This document shows, one piece after another, positions 9,251 to 18,187 of a stretch of 64,000 nt of DNA (its first letter is position 1; every line of letters begins with the position of its first letter). The notes under the pieces are model-generated. The model worked only from the letters and a program-made list of their open reading frames with translations. It was not told the origin of the DNA and did no database searches. The translations under genes were made by a program, and so were the position numbers. Source of the stretch: Spirosoma aureum (GTDB lineage: Bacteria; Bacteroidota; Bacteroidia; Cytophagales; Spirosomataceae); the NCBI RefSeq assembly GCF_011604685.1, contig NZ_CP050063.1, positions 3,184,501-3,248,500 on the forward strand. Reading direction: 5' to 3'.

Positions 9251-10270
9251 TCAGCTTTTGACGACAGTAAAAGATGCTATCCCTTCGTACGATTTTACGC
9301 GTTCTGTACGGGGGCCCTTCGATTTGGCAAAAATGTAAAGCGTAGAATTACCCCGTTGCGAAATCGGCACCGTTAATTGATAGGTATTGCCCGATCGTCG
9401 GATGGTAACAGGCAGATGGGTGGCAGTCGAACCTCCCTGTTGGCCAATGGAGCACATGAATTCGATATCCTTTTCGTTTTGGAGCGATAAAGTCAAGGCA
9501 TCTCCAGTCCGAAGTAATCCAGTTTTAGGGAATTCGGGATCAAATCCCAACCGGAAATAAGCATCGTAAACCTTTGGAAACTGATCAAATTGCGTTTTGC
9601 TGACCGTCGGATTTAACAGTTGCCAGCGAGGATCGGTTGGGAAGTGATTGGCCGCAAACGCGAGCGGTTCGGTCAGGAAAAAGAAATCATTCGGGCGTAA
9701 ATCACCATTGGGATCAGGTTTGGCTGTCGTCTGCGCCCAGGCAATATCAAGTAAATACCAGTCGCCATCAAGGCTGACCGCATTCCACTCATGATCTACG
9801 CGCTGAATCGGTTGCCCGGCTTCACTATCATTGGTACGGGAATAACCTTTAATCGTAACGACCGGAATGCCTGTTCTGCCTAACAAATGCTTGAACAGAA
9901 GGGAAAAGCCAGTGCAAACCGCTTTTCGACTGCGTAATACCCGATTGGCATAATCTATCTCCGATGAATACCGCTGACCGCTAAACGCTGACTCGTCATA
10001 ACGAACGTGTGAAGTGATCCAGGCGTATACAGATCGGGCTTTTGCCAGATCCGTCCGGGCTGGTGACGTTAAATAGTCGCTGAGTGTATTCAGGTTTTTA
10101 GCTGCTGATTCAGGCGCATTTCGGGCGAAGTTGTCAATCGTCGTATAATCGATTGATACATACTTCGACGGACGTGGGATGCCTGGCCCTATGCTGGTCG
10201 GGAAAGTCAGCGCTGTGCTAAAAAATAGAAGAAAAAAGGCCAGTAAGGGCCGGATTTTGTAGTTTCGCAT
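9251..10270 (-). CDS. Transglutaminase-like domain protein, secreted
   Basis: 339 residues from the ATG at 10270; the open frame reaches 10303, but the signal peptide (RNYKIRPLLAFFLLFF) begins here. The transglutaminase-like catalytic triad is visible: Cys in KAVCTGFS, His in DHEWNAV and Asp in LLDIAW. A C-terminal beta-rich domain of about 110 residues follows. Bacterial members of this family act as proteases or peptide ligases in the envelope. It is divergent from the PPC-domain gene at 10304, with a 33-bp gap. Confidence 0.85.
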   Translation of the reverse strand: MRNYKIRPLLAFFLLFFSTALTFPTSIGPGIPRPSKYVSIDYTTIDNFARNAPESAAKNLNTLSDYLTSPARTDLAKARSVYAWITSHVRYDESAFSGQRYSSEIDYANRVLRSRKAVCTGFSLLFKHLLGRTGIPVVTIKGYSRTNDSEAGQPIQRVDHEWNAVSLDGDWYLLDIAWAQTTAKPDPNGDLRPNDFFFLTEPLAFAANHFPTDPRWQLLNPTVSKTQFDQFPKVYDAYFRLGFDPEFPKTGLLRTGDALTLSLQNEKDIEFMCSIGQQGGSTATHLPVTIRRSGNTYQLTVPISQRGNSTLYIFAKSKGPRTERVKSYEGIASFTVVKS

Positions 10271-10303
10271 TCCTCGATTCTGTCTCACAAGTTGATAACA
10301 CAA

Positions 10304-10810
10304 ATGCGGACTTTTTTATTGCTAATCGCTTTCTATTGCTTTATGACAACTTCTGATGCGCAATCACAGCCTGATCACTCAACGCCAGAGGCCGTTGATG
10401 CAACGATGTTTACGTACTCGATTCGATTGCGGCCGGGACAGGATTTAAAGAAAGAACTCGATGCTTTGGTACAAAAGCGTCGGATAGGAGCAGGGGCTAT
10501 GTTGACCTGTGTAGGTAGTTTGACGGATGTAACACTACGTCTGGCCAATCAGGAAGGGTCTACAGTATGGAAAGGTCATTTTGAGATCGTTTCGCTGGTT
10601 GGTACGCTCTCCATGAAGGGTAGTCATTTGCATTTATCCGTATCGGATTCAACCGGACATACGATCGGCGGGCATTTGCTGGACGGCTGCAAAATCTACA
10701 CAACAGCCGAATTAGTGATCGGGGTCATGCCCGATCTGGATTACGTTCGCGAACCCGATCCAACCTTTGGGTATCAAGAGTTGGTGGTCAAAAAGAGAAA
10801 GAAGAAATAG
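10304..10810 (+). CDS. PPC/DUF296-domain protein with signal peptide
   Basis: 168 residues from the ATG at 10304. The frame also offers a TTG at 10292, but the ATG starts a clean signal peptide (RTFLLLIAFYCF, cut near SDAQS). The PPC (DUF296) fold follows: RLRPGQDLKKELDALV, then CVGSLTDVTLRLAN, then GGHLLDGC and TAELVIG near the end. The domain is best known from plant AT-hook proteins, but bacterial exported forms exist and bind no DNA. Conserved Asp and His residues may hold a metal. Function unknown. Confidence 0.85.
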   Translation: MRTFLLLIAFYCFMTTSDAQSQPDHSTPEAVDATMFTYSIRLRPGQDLKKELDALVQKRRIGAGAMLTCVGSLTDVTLRLANQEGSTVWKGHFEIVSLVGTLSMKGSHLHLSVSDSTGHTIGGHLLDGCKIYTTAELVIGVMPDLDYVREPDPTFGYQELVVKKRKKK

Positions 10811-11048
10811 AACTGGAATGCTGGCCTGCGACTTTGCACAGTGGGCGCTGCTTTAACCACTAACCTATCCTTACCACGGAGGACTATTGATCGATATAGA
10901 CGATTTTTCGGTCTGTGGCGATGCGGGAAATAGTAGACGGACGAACAAATAGATTTTCATAGTTTAGTGAGGATAGAAACGGAAAGCAAATCGATTAATA
11001 GAGCACGTACTGTTTACAAAAGAGGTGTGGATAGAAATAAAAAAGGTC

Positions 11049-11207
11049 TTACTCGAGTTTCGTCAGGTGGTGTTTACTGCTACCCTTGACCTTTACCGCA
11101 TAAGTCCCCTGTCTAGCGTCGGAAACTTGTGGTGGGTTTGGAATTTGGGCCATTGGTAGAAGTAGTTGAATTGAAAATTCTACAATCACCACGAAGATGA
11201 TCTTTTT
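11049..11207 (-). pseudogene. Relic of a small secreted protein
   Basis: The minus strand between a TGA at 11208-11210 and a TAA at 11049-11051 is open for about 52 codons. It reads like a signal peptide (KKIIFVVIVEFSIQLLL, then PMAQ) joined to an Ig-like strand pattern (DARQGTYAVKVKG). There is no start codon in place: TGA sits where ATG would be expected before KK. It may be the two ends of a deleted gene. The parent family is not certain. Confidence 0.35.
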
Positions 11208-11435
11208 TCAATAATTCGATTTAGTAAACTTCCCAATGCCAAAATATTACTGACGAATGCCTGTTTTTTCCAAACGAAGAGCTCTGGTTTCTTGGAGAAA
11301 TTAATCAACAAGTATTGAAGACAAATGTAAGCGCTTAGGTTACTGGTATAGAGTAGTTGGCTTTTTGTCGTATTATTACAAGTAACAGCGCTATTTCTTT
11401 TCATGATCGACTAGTCCTATAAATTCTATTTTTAC

Positions 11436-13202
11436 ATGCAATTAATCTACCTCCGTAATCCATTTATCCGATTACTAGTCCGGCTGACATGTATTGCTGG
11501 AGGTATGTTACTGCCATTTCTGGCTCCCGCTCAAATACCAGTGGTTGGCAAAGTTCTGTACGAGAAATTGGCAAAAACACAGCAGGAATTCCAGGAAGCG
11601 ATGGCTACCGGAGATTCGCTGCAAGTGGCTGAAGTGTGTTATCTACTAGGGAAACGGTACAATGCTTTAGGCGATTATGTAACCGCACAGGCTTGGTACA
11701 TCCGGTCATTACGAATACGGGAGCCATTAGGTCCTTCTGAAAATATTGGGAAGACCTACCTTCGAATGGCAGAGAACCAGATTCGGCAAAAACAGTATAA
11801 TCAAGCCAAACGCCTTGTAAGTCAGGCTACGGCTAATTTTCGGCATATTCATTCCCAACATGGCATGATGGGCGCTGATATTCTTATGGCTGGTGTACAC
11901 GAATTGGGTTGGCGAATGAATCGCGAAAAACCAGGTTCAGCGCCTGTTTCTTCACTGGATAGTTCCCTGTATTATTTTAAGCAGGCAGAACAGTTAGCCA
12001 TCTCGCTGAAAAAACCATCCGACATTGCCAATGTGTATACATGCATGGGCAATGCGTTGATGCAGAAAGACGGGAATCTGGCACTTCCTTATCTAAAGAA
12101 AGCCTACACAATTAATAGACAGGAGAAGTCTCCATATGGCATCATTAATAGCTCGCAGGGGCTAGCGAATTGTTATCTGGCTCTCGGACAGCCATTGGTT
12201 GCCAAAAAATGGCTGGATGAGGCAAAGTTTATCGGTGATACCGCCAGACATGGCGATTACTGGCAAAATGGCCAACTGGAAGAATCCTATGCCAAAGTTT
12301 ACCAACGCATGGGTAATTGGAAGCAGGCGTTTCTGCACCAGCGAAAATACTATTCCTTTCAGGTCGATGCGTTAACCGCCGATCGGGAAGGGGCTATTGC
12401 CAGGGCAGGAATGCTGTATGAAAGCGAAAAAAAAGAAGCAAGACTAAAAGCGCAGCAGAATGAACTGGAACTTCGTCAGCAGAACCTGGATACACAGAAA
12501 AGGCTGGCGCTCATGACAACAGTGTTATTTATGCTTGCTGGTCTTGCCTGCCTGGTATTTTACTGGTTATTTAGAAAGTATCGGCGTATCAGTGAGCATA
12601 ATGCCAAACTAGTCAAAGAACAAAACCACCGGGTCAAAAACAACCTTCAGTCTATTACGAATTTACTAGGCTTACAGTTTAATCGGTTAACGGACCCTGT
12701 AGCTCGTAAAGCCGTGGAAGAAAGTTTGTTACGGGTGGAAGCGATGGCCCTGGTACACCAGCGTTTATATGACGGCGACCGATTAATTGAGGTCGATCTG
12801 ATGCAGTTTATTCCGGAACTGGTCAATGGGGTTTTGCGTAGTTACAGCTTTGGCCATATTCAGCCAATATATGTGCTTAGTCCAATCTGGCTCAATGCCG
12901 ATGTTGCCATCAATGTGGGTTTGCTTCTAAATGAGCTGGCCACTAACTCGTGTAAATATGCACTGCCGCTTCATCCTAATCCTATGTTGACAGTAGGTTG
13001 CCAGGAAGAAAATGGGCGGATACAATTTTGGTACGAGGATAATGGACCCGGTTTTACTCTTTCCACAAAAGGAAATTCGTTTGGAATGAAACTAATTGAC
13101 ATGATAACCCAAAAGCTGAAAGGGAAGGGCCATTTTAGCACAGAAAATGGATGTCGGTTTACGCTATCATTTGATGCAAAAGCTATGGAGTTCGTGCACT
13201 AG
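11436..13202 (+). CDS. Sensor histidine kinase, TPR sensor and HisKA_2 type
   Basis: 588 residues. A signal sequence precedes a periplasmic array of TPR-like helices (roughly 35-320), a coiled coil (about 325-360), one membrane segment (ALMTTVLFMLAGLACLVFYW, about 362-382) and a cytoplasmic kinase core. The phospho-acceptor motif QNHRVKNNLQS near residue 402 is of the HisKA_2/HWE-related type. The ATPase has an N box (LLLNELATNSCKYA near 495), a G1 DNGPGF near 539 and a short G2. The LytTR regulator starts 42 bp downstream, so the two form a two-component operon. Confidence 0.93.
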   Translation: MQLIYLRNPFIRLLVRLTCIAGGMLLPFLAPAQIPVVGKVLYEKLAKTQQEFQEAMATGDSLQVAEVCYLLGKRYNALGDYVTAQAWYIRSLRIREPLGPSENIGKTYLRMAENQIRQKQYNQAKRLVSQATANFRHIHSQHGMMGADILMAGVHELGWRMNREKPGSAPVSSLDSSLYYFKQAEQLAISLKKPSDIANVYTCMGNALMQKDGNLALPYLKKAYTINRQEKSPYGIINSSQGLANCYLALGQPLVAKKWLDEAKFIGDTARHGDYWQNGQLEESYAKVYQRMGNWKQAFLHQRKYYSFQVDALTADREGAIARAGMLYESEKKEARLKAQQNELELRQQNLDTQKRLALMTTVLFMLAGLACLVFYWLFRKYRRISEHNAKLVKEQNHRVKNNLQSITNLLGLQFNRLTDPVARKAVEESLLRVEAMALVHQRLYDGDRLIEVDLMQFIPELVNGVLRSYSFGHIQPIYVLSPIWLNADVAINVGLLLNELATNSCKYALPLHPNPMLTVGCQEENGRIQFWYEDNGPGFTLSTKGNSFGMKLIDMITQKLKGKGHFSTENGCRFTLSFDAKAMEFVH

Positions 13203-13243
13203 CCCAGGTTTATTATGCTTGCCTCTTAAAGATAAGTACTCAT

Positions 13244-14002
13244 ATGGATGCCCCGCTACGTATTCTTATCGTTGAAGATGACCTGTTTATGGCCACAGAT
13301 ATAGAAGAAAATCTGGTCAGATCTGGCTACGAAATCTGTGGAAAGGCCCATAGTTACGAAGCAGCCATAAAAAGTATGAAGCAAAGCCAGCCCGACCTCG
13401 TTTTGGTTGATATTGTCCTGGATGGACTGCCCGATGGCATTGCTACTGTAAAAGAGTTGATGCGCATTAAATGGGTGCCTATAATCTATTTGACCGGCAA
13501 TTCGGAAGAAGAAACCTTTAATCGGGCCAAAAGCACTTTTCCGGCCGCTTTTTTACACAAGCCGTTTCGGGTGCGGGAGCTGGCAGCTCAGATTGATCTG
13601 GCGATGCACAATTTTTATGCCGGTAATATTTCAGGAGCTCCCGGATTGCCGGATCACACGTTCCTGCCAACGGGTAGTGGGTACATTCGGGTGGTTAAAT
13701 CCGAAATACAGTTTGTTAAAGCCGACCGTGGTAACAGTGAGCTTTTTCTGACTAAATCAGGCTTTCATCGAATTTATCCGGCCAAACCGTATCAGGCTAT
13801 TAATATTTCACTGAATCTGGGAAAGCTCGTTCCTTATCTGTCGCCTGGTTTTTACCAGTTATCGCGCTCATTAGTTATCAATCTCGATTATCTCGACCGT
13901 ATCGAATCGAACCAATTGTATATTGGTTCGCACGAAATTACCATTCCCGATGGAGCCCGAAAACCACTGATTGATCGAATACAGGTTGTTCGAACACGCT
14001 AG
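13244..14002 (+). CDS. LytTR-family response regulator
   Basis: 252 residues. The N-terminal receiver has the acidic pair EDD near residue 11, the phospho-acceptor Asp in LVDIVLDG near 56, and the Lys in HKPFR near 107. A C-terminal LytTR DNA-binding domain starts near residue 145 (GYIRVVKSEIQFVKADRGN) and includes FYQLSRSLVINLDYLDRIE. It pairs with the HisKA_2 kinase immediately upstream. Targets are unknown; LytTR proteins bind paired short direct repeats upstream of their genes. Confidence 0.93.
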   Translation: MDAPLRILIVEDDLFMATDIEENLVRSGYEICGKAHSYEAAIKSMKQSQPDLVLVDIVLDGLPDGIATVKELMRIKWVPIIYLTGNSEEETFNRAKSTFPAAFLHKPFRVRELAAQIDLAMHNFYAGNISGAPGLPDHTFLPTGSGYIRVVKSEIQFVKADRGNSELFLTKSGFHRIYPAKPYQAINISLNLGKLVPYLSPGFYQLSRSLVINLDYLDRIESNQLYIGSHEITIPDGARKPLIDRIQVVRTR

Positions 14003-14033
14003 TGCGCCATATGTCGGATTGGATCAATAAACG

Positions 14034-14069
14034 AAGGGGTGCAGATCCCTGAATTTATCTGCACCCCTT
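14034..14069. terminator. Strong hairpin after the LytTR gene
   Basis: Perfect 13-nt arms AAGGGGTGCAGAT (14034-14046) and ATCTGCACCCCTT (14057-14069) with a 10-nt loop, located between converging genes. Likely a bidirectional terminator. Confidence 0.8.
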
Positions 14070-14100
14070 AGTCTATGTTTAACTAATGAGCGTTGTATAG

Positions 14101-14697
14101 CTAGTTTCGTTTACTCATTTCATCACGAATCTTGGCTGCCCGCTCGTATTCCTCGTTTCCAAGAGCCTCCTCAAGCATTTTCTGAAGCTCTTCAGAAGAG
14201 GCATTTTTCAACTGATCGCCAAACGATCGGGTTGAGGGACGATTTGAGGAACGAACTAGTTCTTCCTGTTCTTCTTCTTCATCGTTCGAACTGGCTGTGA
14301 TGCCAGCTTCGGATAAGATAGACTCATTCGTATAGATCGGTACATCGAATCGAATACCAATGGCAATGGCATCGGATGGACGAGCATCGATCACGGATTC
14401 ACGTACGCCATCGAAGCAAACGATTTTGGCGAAGAAAATACCCTCGCGTAAATCAGAAATCACGATCTCTCGTACCGTAAACTTAAATTGTTCGGCAAAT
14501 TGCTTGAATAAATCATGCGTCATCGGCCGGTTTGGCACAATCTTCTCGATTTCGATGGCAATGGCTTGTGCTTCAAACATGCCAATAATAATCGGCAACC
14601 GACGGTTCCCGTATTCTTCACCTAAGACCAGCGCAAACGAGCCCGATTGCGACTGGCTAGGTGAAAGTCCTAATATTTCCAGCTTAATCTTATCCAC
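14101..14697 (-). CDS. Bifunctional nuclease (BFN/DUF151) with UVR motif
   Basis: 198 residues. The N-terminal BFN domain (1-130) shows the typical LPIIIGMFEAQAIAIEIE segment and the DARPSDAIAIG motif near residue 103. A Glu-rich linker leads to a C-terminal UVR motif (EEALGNEEYERAAKIRDEM, about 176-195), the UvrB/UvrC interaction helix. The BFN-UVR combination is common in Bacteroidota and Actinobacteria and suggests a role in nucleic-acid repair or turnover. It lies downstream of etfBA on the same strand, with a 93-bp gap. Confidence 0.9.
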   Translation of the reverse strand: MDKIKLEILGLSPSQSQSGSFALVLGEEYGNRRLPIIIGMFEAQAIAIEIEKIVPNRPMTHDLFKQFAEQFKFTVREIVISDLREGIFFAKIVCFDGVRESVIDARPSDAIAIGIRFDVPIYTNESILSEAGITASSNDEEEEQEELVRSSNRPSTRSFGDQLKNASSEELQKMLEEALGNEEYERAAKIRDEMSKRN

Positions 14698-14790
14698 GGC
14701 GCGAATTTAGCAATTTTTAGTCGTCTGTCGTCTGTCAAAAGCCGTCAGTAATTGTAAGTTTCTTTAAAACTCTTCACAAACGACTCTTGA

Positions 14791-15753
14791 CTATAAAGCT
14801 TTCACCGCTTTTGTCAGGCGCGGCAGTACATCGAACACATCGCCGACGATTCCATAATCTGCCGATTTGAAAAACGGTGCTTCAGAGTCCTTATTGATAA
14901 CAACAATTACCTTAGAGGAGTTTACTCCGGCTAAATGTTGTATGGCCCCCGAAATTCCACAGGCAATATACAGATTTGGGCTAATTTTCAAACCTGTTTG
15001 CCCAACGTGTTCTGAGTGAGGCCGCCAATCCAGATCAGATACAGGCTTCGAACAAGCCGTAGCTGCATGGAGAGCATGTGCTAAATCCTCCACAATTCCC
15101 CAATTTTCGGGACCTTTCAACCCACGACCTGCCGATACGACCAGATCGGCTTCAGGCAGAAGCACATCTCCGGAGGCTTTTTCAGAACTTTTGACTGAAA
15201 TGACAAAATCGGCGTCGTTTAGGGTAGGGCTAAAGGAGTCAACGGAGGCCGTTGAATCGGTTTCTTCGGGTGTGATCGTATTTTTCTTGATCGCCAGAAT
15301 TTTTATATCTGCTTTGAGATCGTTGTAAGCAAATGCTTTGCCTGTGTAAATACTACTTTTCACCCGGAAACCGTTCGACAAATCGGGCAACTCAACCACA
15401 TTGGCGGCCAGACCCGCTTTCAGTTTACCGGCAAGCCGGGCAGTCATGGCATCGGCCAGCGATGATTTGGCCAGTACAATCACCTTAGAACCTTCCTGCT
15501 GAACGGCTGCTGCTACAACAGTAGCATAGGCCATGCCATTCGGTTCGTTTAACTGAGCATTCGATGCATGAAGCACTTTAGTAACGCCAAAACGACCAGC
15601 CGAAGCCAGTTCGCTGTCATCGGCCTGACCAATAATAATGGCCGTAGCGGATGTTCCTGTTTGTTCGGCAACTTTGGCGCCGTAGAATAGGGCTTCCTGA
15701 GACGATTTCTTGATTTTGCCCTCGTCTAATTCGGCAAATATGAGAACAGACAT
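14791..15753 (-). CDS. etfA: Electron transfer flavoprotein, alpha subunit
   Basis: 320 residues, standard length. The C-terminal FAD-binding domain is clear: SAGRGLKGPENW near residue 206, ACSKPVSDLDWRPHSEHVGQTG near 232, CGISGAIQHLAG near 265 and VINKDSEAPFF near 284. EtfAB takes electrons from acyl-CoA and other dehydrogenases and passes them to ETF:quinone oxidoreductase. It follows etfB by 75 bp, so the two are co-transcribed. Confidence 0.97.
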   Translation of the reverse strand: MSVLIFAELDEGKIKKSSQEALFYGAKVAEQTGTSATAIIIGQADDSELASAGRFGVTKVLHASNAQLNEPNGMAYATVVAAAVQQEGSKVIVLAKSSLADAMTARLAGKLKAGLAANVVELPDLSNGFRVKSSIYTGKAFAYNDLKADIKILAIKKNTITPEETDSTASVDSFSPTLNDADFVISVKSSEKASGDVLLPEADLVVSAGRGLKGPENWGIVEDLAHALHAATACSKPVSDLDWRPHSEHVGQTGLKISPNLYIACGISGAIQHLAGVNSSKVIVVINKDSEAPFFKSADYGIVGDVFDVLPRLTKAVKAL

Positions 15754-15828
15754 AATTCAGTTTTCAGTTTAGAGTTTCCCGTTTTTAGTGCTGACATGAG
15801 GTTGTATGCCGCACCTGCCGTAAACGTA

Positions 15829-16566
15829 TTAAATAACTTTTGCTTCGGTGCGGAGGAGTTGAATGAGGGTTTCTGCCTCATCAGCTTTGATCATTTTTAC
15901 GGCACTCCGTGGAGCCGGGAGTTCGTAGTTGGCAACGGTCGTGAGTTTGTCGGTGCCAGTTGGCTCAACAATTTTGAGGGGCTTTGTCCGGGCGGTCATG
16001 ATACCACGCATATTCGGAATTTTCCATTCGGCAATTGGTTCCTGGCAACCCAGAACTAAAGGCAGTTTAGCCTCCAGTTGCTCTTTACCGCCTTCAATTT
16101 CCCGCGTAATTTTTGCCGTATCGCCATCAATATCCAATTGCATAACGGGCGATATGGACGGAAAGCCAAGCATTTCACCAACGATTCCATGTACCTGACC
16201 TCCGTTATAATCGATGGATTCGCGACCCATCAGAATCAGATCATAGCTGTTTTCTTTGGCGATAGCGGCAATTTGCTCGGCTACGAAATAAGCATCGGTC
16301 GGTTCTGCATTTACCCGGATAGCGTCATCGGCACCAATGGCCAGACATTTGCGGATAACCGGCTCCGAATCAGCTTCGCCCACATTGATGACTGTTATAG
16401 ATGCTCCTGTCTTTTCTTTAAGCTCGACAGCTCTGGCAAGTGCATAGTCATCGTAGGGACCGGTAATGAATGTCACCCCTGCCTTATTTAATTTGGTGTT
16501 ATTGTCCGTAAAGGCAATTTTGGTGGTGGTGTCGGGCACACTCGTCACGCACACTAAAATTTTCAT
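15829..16566 (-). CDS. etfB: Electron transfer flavoprotein, beta subunit
   Basis: 245 residues. It starts MKILVCVTSVPDTTTKIAF and has the AMP-binding and recognition region typical of EtfB: GPYDDYALARAVELKE near residue 36, AIGADDAIRV near 76, LILMGRESIDYNGGQV near 111 and the C-terminal segment GIMTARTKPL. It is the first gene of the etfBA pair. A 14-bp inverted repeat 172 bp upstream is identical to one just upstream of the acyl-CoA dehydrogenase at 57037-58848. Confidence 0.97.
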   Translation of the reverse strand: MKILVCVTSVPDTTTKIAFTDNNTKLNKAGVTFITGPYDDYALARAVELKEKTGASITVINVGEADSEPVIRKCLAIGADDAIRVNAEPTDAYFVAEQIAAIAKENSYDLILMGRESIDYNGGQVHGIVGEMLGFPSISPVMQLDIDGDTAKITREIEGGKEQLEAKLPLVLGCQEPIAEWKIPNMRGIMTARTKPLKIVEPTGTDKLTTVANYELPAPRSAVKMIKADEAETLIQLLRTEAKVI

Positions 16567-16737
16567 GCTAATTGGGGTTTTGTTGAAGGTAATTTGGATA
16601 ATCAGGGATCATTCGATTTTTGAGAATTTGGTTACAGATCAATTAGTCCTGAACATGAACTTATTTCCCCAGACCTCTCATTACCCAGGATCAAATCCTT
16701 AATTTGGCGGCTAAATTACGAACTGTCTTAAATAAAA

Positions 16738-16751
16738 GTATGCAAGCATAC
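16738..16751. promoter_or_regulatory. Putative operator, inverted repeat GTATGCAAGCATAC
   Basis: Perfect six-base arms GTATGC/GCATAC around two bases, extended to seven by flanking A and T. It lies in the divergent region between etfB (minus) and the TPR gene (plus, 16 bp away). The same 14-mer occurs on the opposite strand at 58877-58890 upstream of the acyl-CoA dehydrogenase. A dimeric repressor, for example of the TetR type, would fit. Confidence 0.55.
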
Positions 16752-16767
16752 TATTTTTTCTTGATGA

Positions 16768-17097
16768 ATGAATAACGACCGTATCCAACAATTAATTCGA
16801 TTTGTACAGGAAGAACCCGGCGAGCCATTCAATGTTTATGCATTGGCGATGGAGTACCTGAACGGTCAGCCCAAACAAGCAAAGGACTATTTCGATCAGC
16901 TCCTTGTTGAACACCCGGACTATTTACCGACGTATTATCACGCAGCGGCTTTGTATACCGATCTCGATGAACGTGACAAGGCGGCCGAACTGTATGAAAA
17001 AGGAATTGAACTGGCCCGTGTACAGAACAATCAGAAGGCACTTCAGGAGTTGCAGCGGGCGCAGCAGGCGTTTGAGGATGATGAAGATGAATGGTAA
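16768..17097 (+). CDS. Small tetratricopeptide-repeat protein
   Basis: 109 residues, cytoplasmic. Two to three TPR helix pairs are visible, for example the QAKDYFDQLLVEHPDYLPTY and KAAELYEKGIELARVQ segments; the C-terminus is acidic (FEDDEDEW). Such short TPR proteins act as protein-protein adaptors. It is divergent from etfB and shares the region holding the putative operator, which may affect it too. Confidence 0.85.
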   Translation: MNNDRIQQLIRFVQEEPGEPFNVYALAMEYLNGQPKQAKDYFDQLLVEHPDYLPTYYHAAALYTDLDERDKAAELYEKGIELARVQNNQKALQELQRAQQAFEDDEDEW

Positions 17098-17099
17098 GT

Positions 17100-17142
17100 A
17101 AACGAAAAGGCCACCATTGACGAAATGATGGCCTTTTCGTTT
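17100..17142. terminator. Bidirectional terminator
   Basis: Arms AAACGAAAAGGCCACCATT (17100-17118) and AATGATGGCCTTTTCGTTT (17124-17142) pair with one mismatch around a 5-nt loop. It lies between converging genes, with a T-rich run on both strands. Confidence 0.85.
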
Positions 17143-17160
17143 GAGTTTGCACTGCTATAG

Positions 17161-17964
17161 TTACCGGCGTTGCTTTTTCTGCTGGACAAATTCCTGTTTG
17201 AAGAGTACGGGCACCGTGGCCTGCTCGGATACACTATAGGTCATGGCCAGGTATTTCGCGCTGGCTAGTTTTGGCACGTAAACGAAACCCCGCACCGATT
17301 CGCCTGGTGCGAGTGTATTTGCTTTGAGTGCCAGCTCACGCCAGCGATATTCTTCGTAATCATAGCGTTGCATCCGATCCGCAAATGTACTATGATCAAT
17401 AGCCCGTTTAACCGCAATTCCTTGATAGGCAAGATAGTGTGCAGCTCGGTTATTGGCGAATTCCCGGTATGAACGACTGTTACTCGACGAAGAAACATCC
17501 GACGCAATGGCCGCTACCATCAGAACCGTGTTGAAAATCTTAGCCCGTTTCAGTCGCTTTTCTTCCTGCTTTCGCTTCAGTTTCACGCGCCCAGTCTCAT
17601 AGCTCGGGTCGGCTGCTTCACGTTGAAGCGCAAAGCCAGCCTTGGCAGGGTCGGAGAGGGTATCTTGTGAAGCACCAAGCGCAACGAAGTGGAAATCAGC
17701 CGGATTGACTTCAATCGGATGGTCAGTACGGTTTTTTACTTCAATATCGAACGTTACGAATTCCATATCTTCTCGCTCAAAGGAAGCAACGACACCAACC
17801 CCATTTTGCTCCGCTTTGGTAACAGGGCGCCCCTCAATCATTGCTACATCGCCCGAAACAGGTTCAAGGAGGTAGGAGGTCGTAACCGTTGGTGCACAAC
17901 TACTTAATGCACCCGCCAGAAGGCCAGCGGCCATCATATTAGTCAGAAAGGAAAAAGGCTTCAT
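17161..17964 (-). CDS. Putative lipoprotein of unknown function
   Basis: 267 residues. A lipoprotein signal ends in the lipobox LSSC near residue 23. The following region (about 60-105) is beta-rich with DIEVKNRTDHPIEVNPADF, similar to surface-exposed DUF4352-like or Ig-like strands. A basic stretch (VKLKRKQEEKRLKRAK, about 127-142) and a hydrophobic helix follow, then a second beta-rich part with PGESVRGFVYVPK. I do not recognise the family. It is likely anchored in the envelope and stands alone. Confidence 0.75.
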   Translation of the reverse strand: MKPFSFLTNMMAAGLLAGALSSCAPTVTTSYLLEPVSGDVAMIEGRPVTKAEQNGVGVVASFEREDMEFVTFDIEVKNRTDHPIEVNPADFHFVALGASQDTLSDPAKAGFALQREAADPSYETGRVKLKRKQEEKRLKRAKIFNTVLMVAAIASDVSSSSNSRSYREFANNRAAHYLAYQGIAVKRAIDHSTFADRMQRYDYEEYRWRELALKANTLAPGESVRGFVYVPKLASAKYLAMTYSVSEQATVPVLFKQEFVQQKKQRR

Positions 17965-18187
17965 AGGCGCATGTAGTAAAGCTACCGATTCGGTTTTATC
18001 AACGTAAAGTTACACATTACGTTGATTCTGTAGCGTTAAAAGCAAGTTAGTTTTTACTATTTGGTTATGGGCGCTGTAAAACCGCTTACGAACCATAATG
18101 TAAAGCATGTGCCTTTATATCGTAAGTTGCTTTTGTATGAGGTCAGGTGTAGTATAATTTTATTAATTGTCTCGTTCCCAGTAGTCT

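Noticed and set aside
11186..11404. Minus-strand frame of 72 codons
   Set aside because: No recognisable motif, AT-driven composition, overlaps another relic in a different frame.
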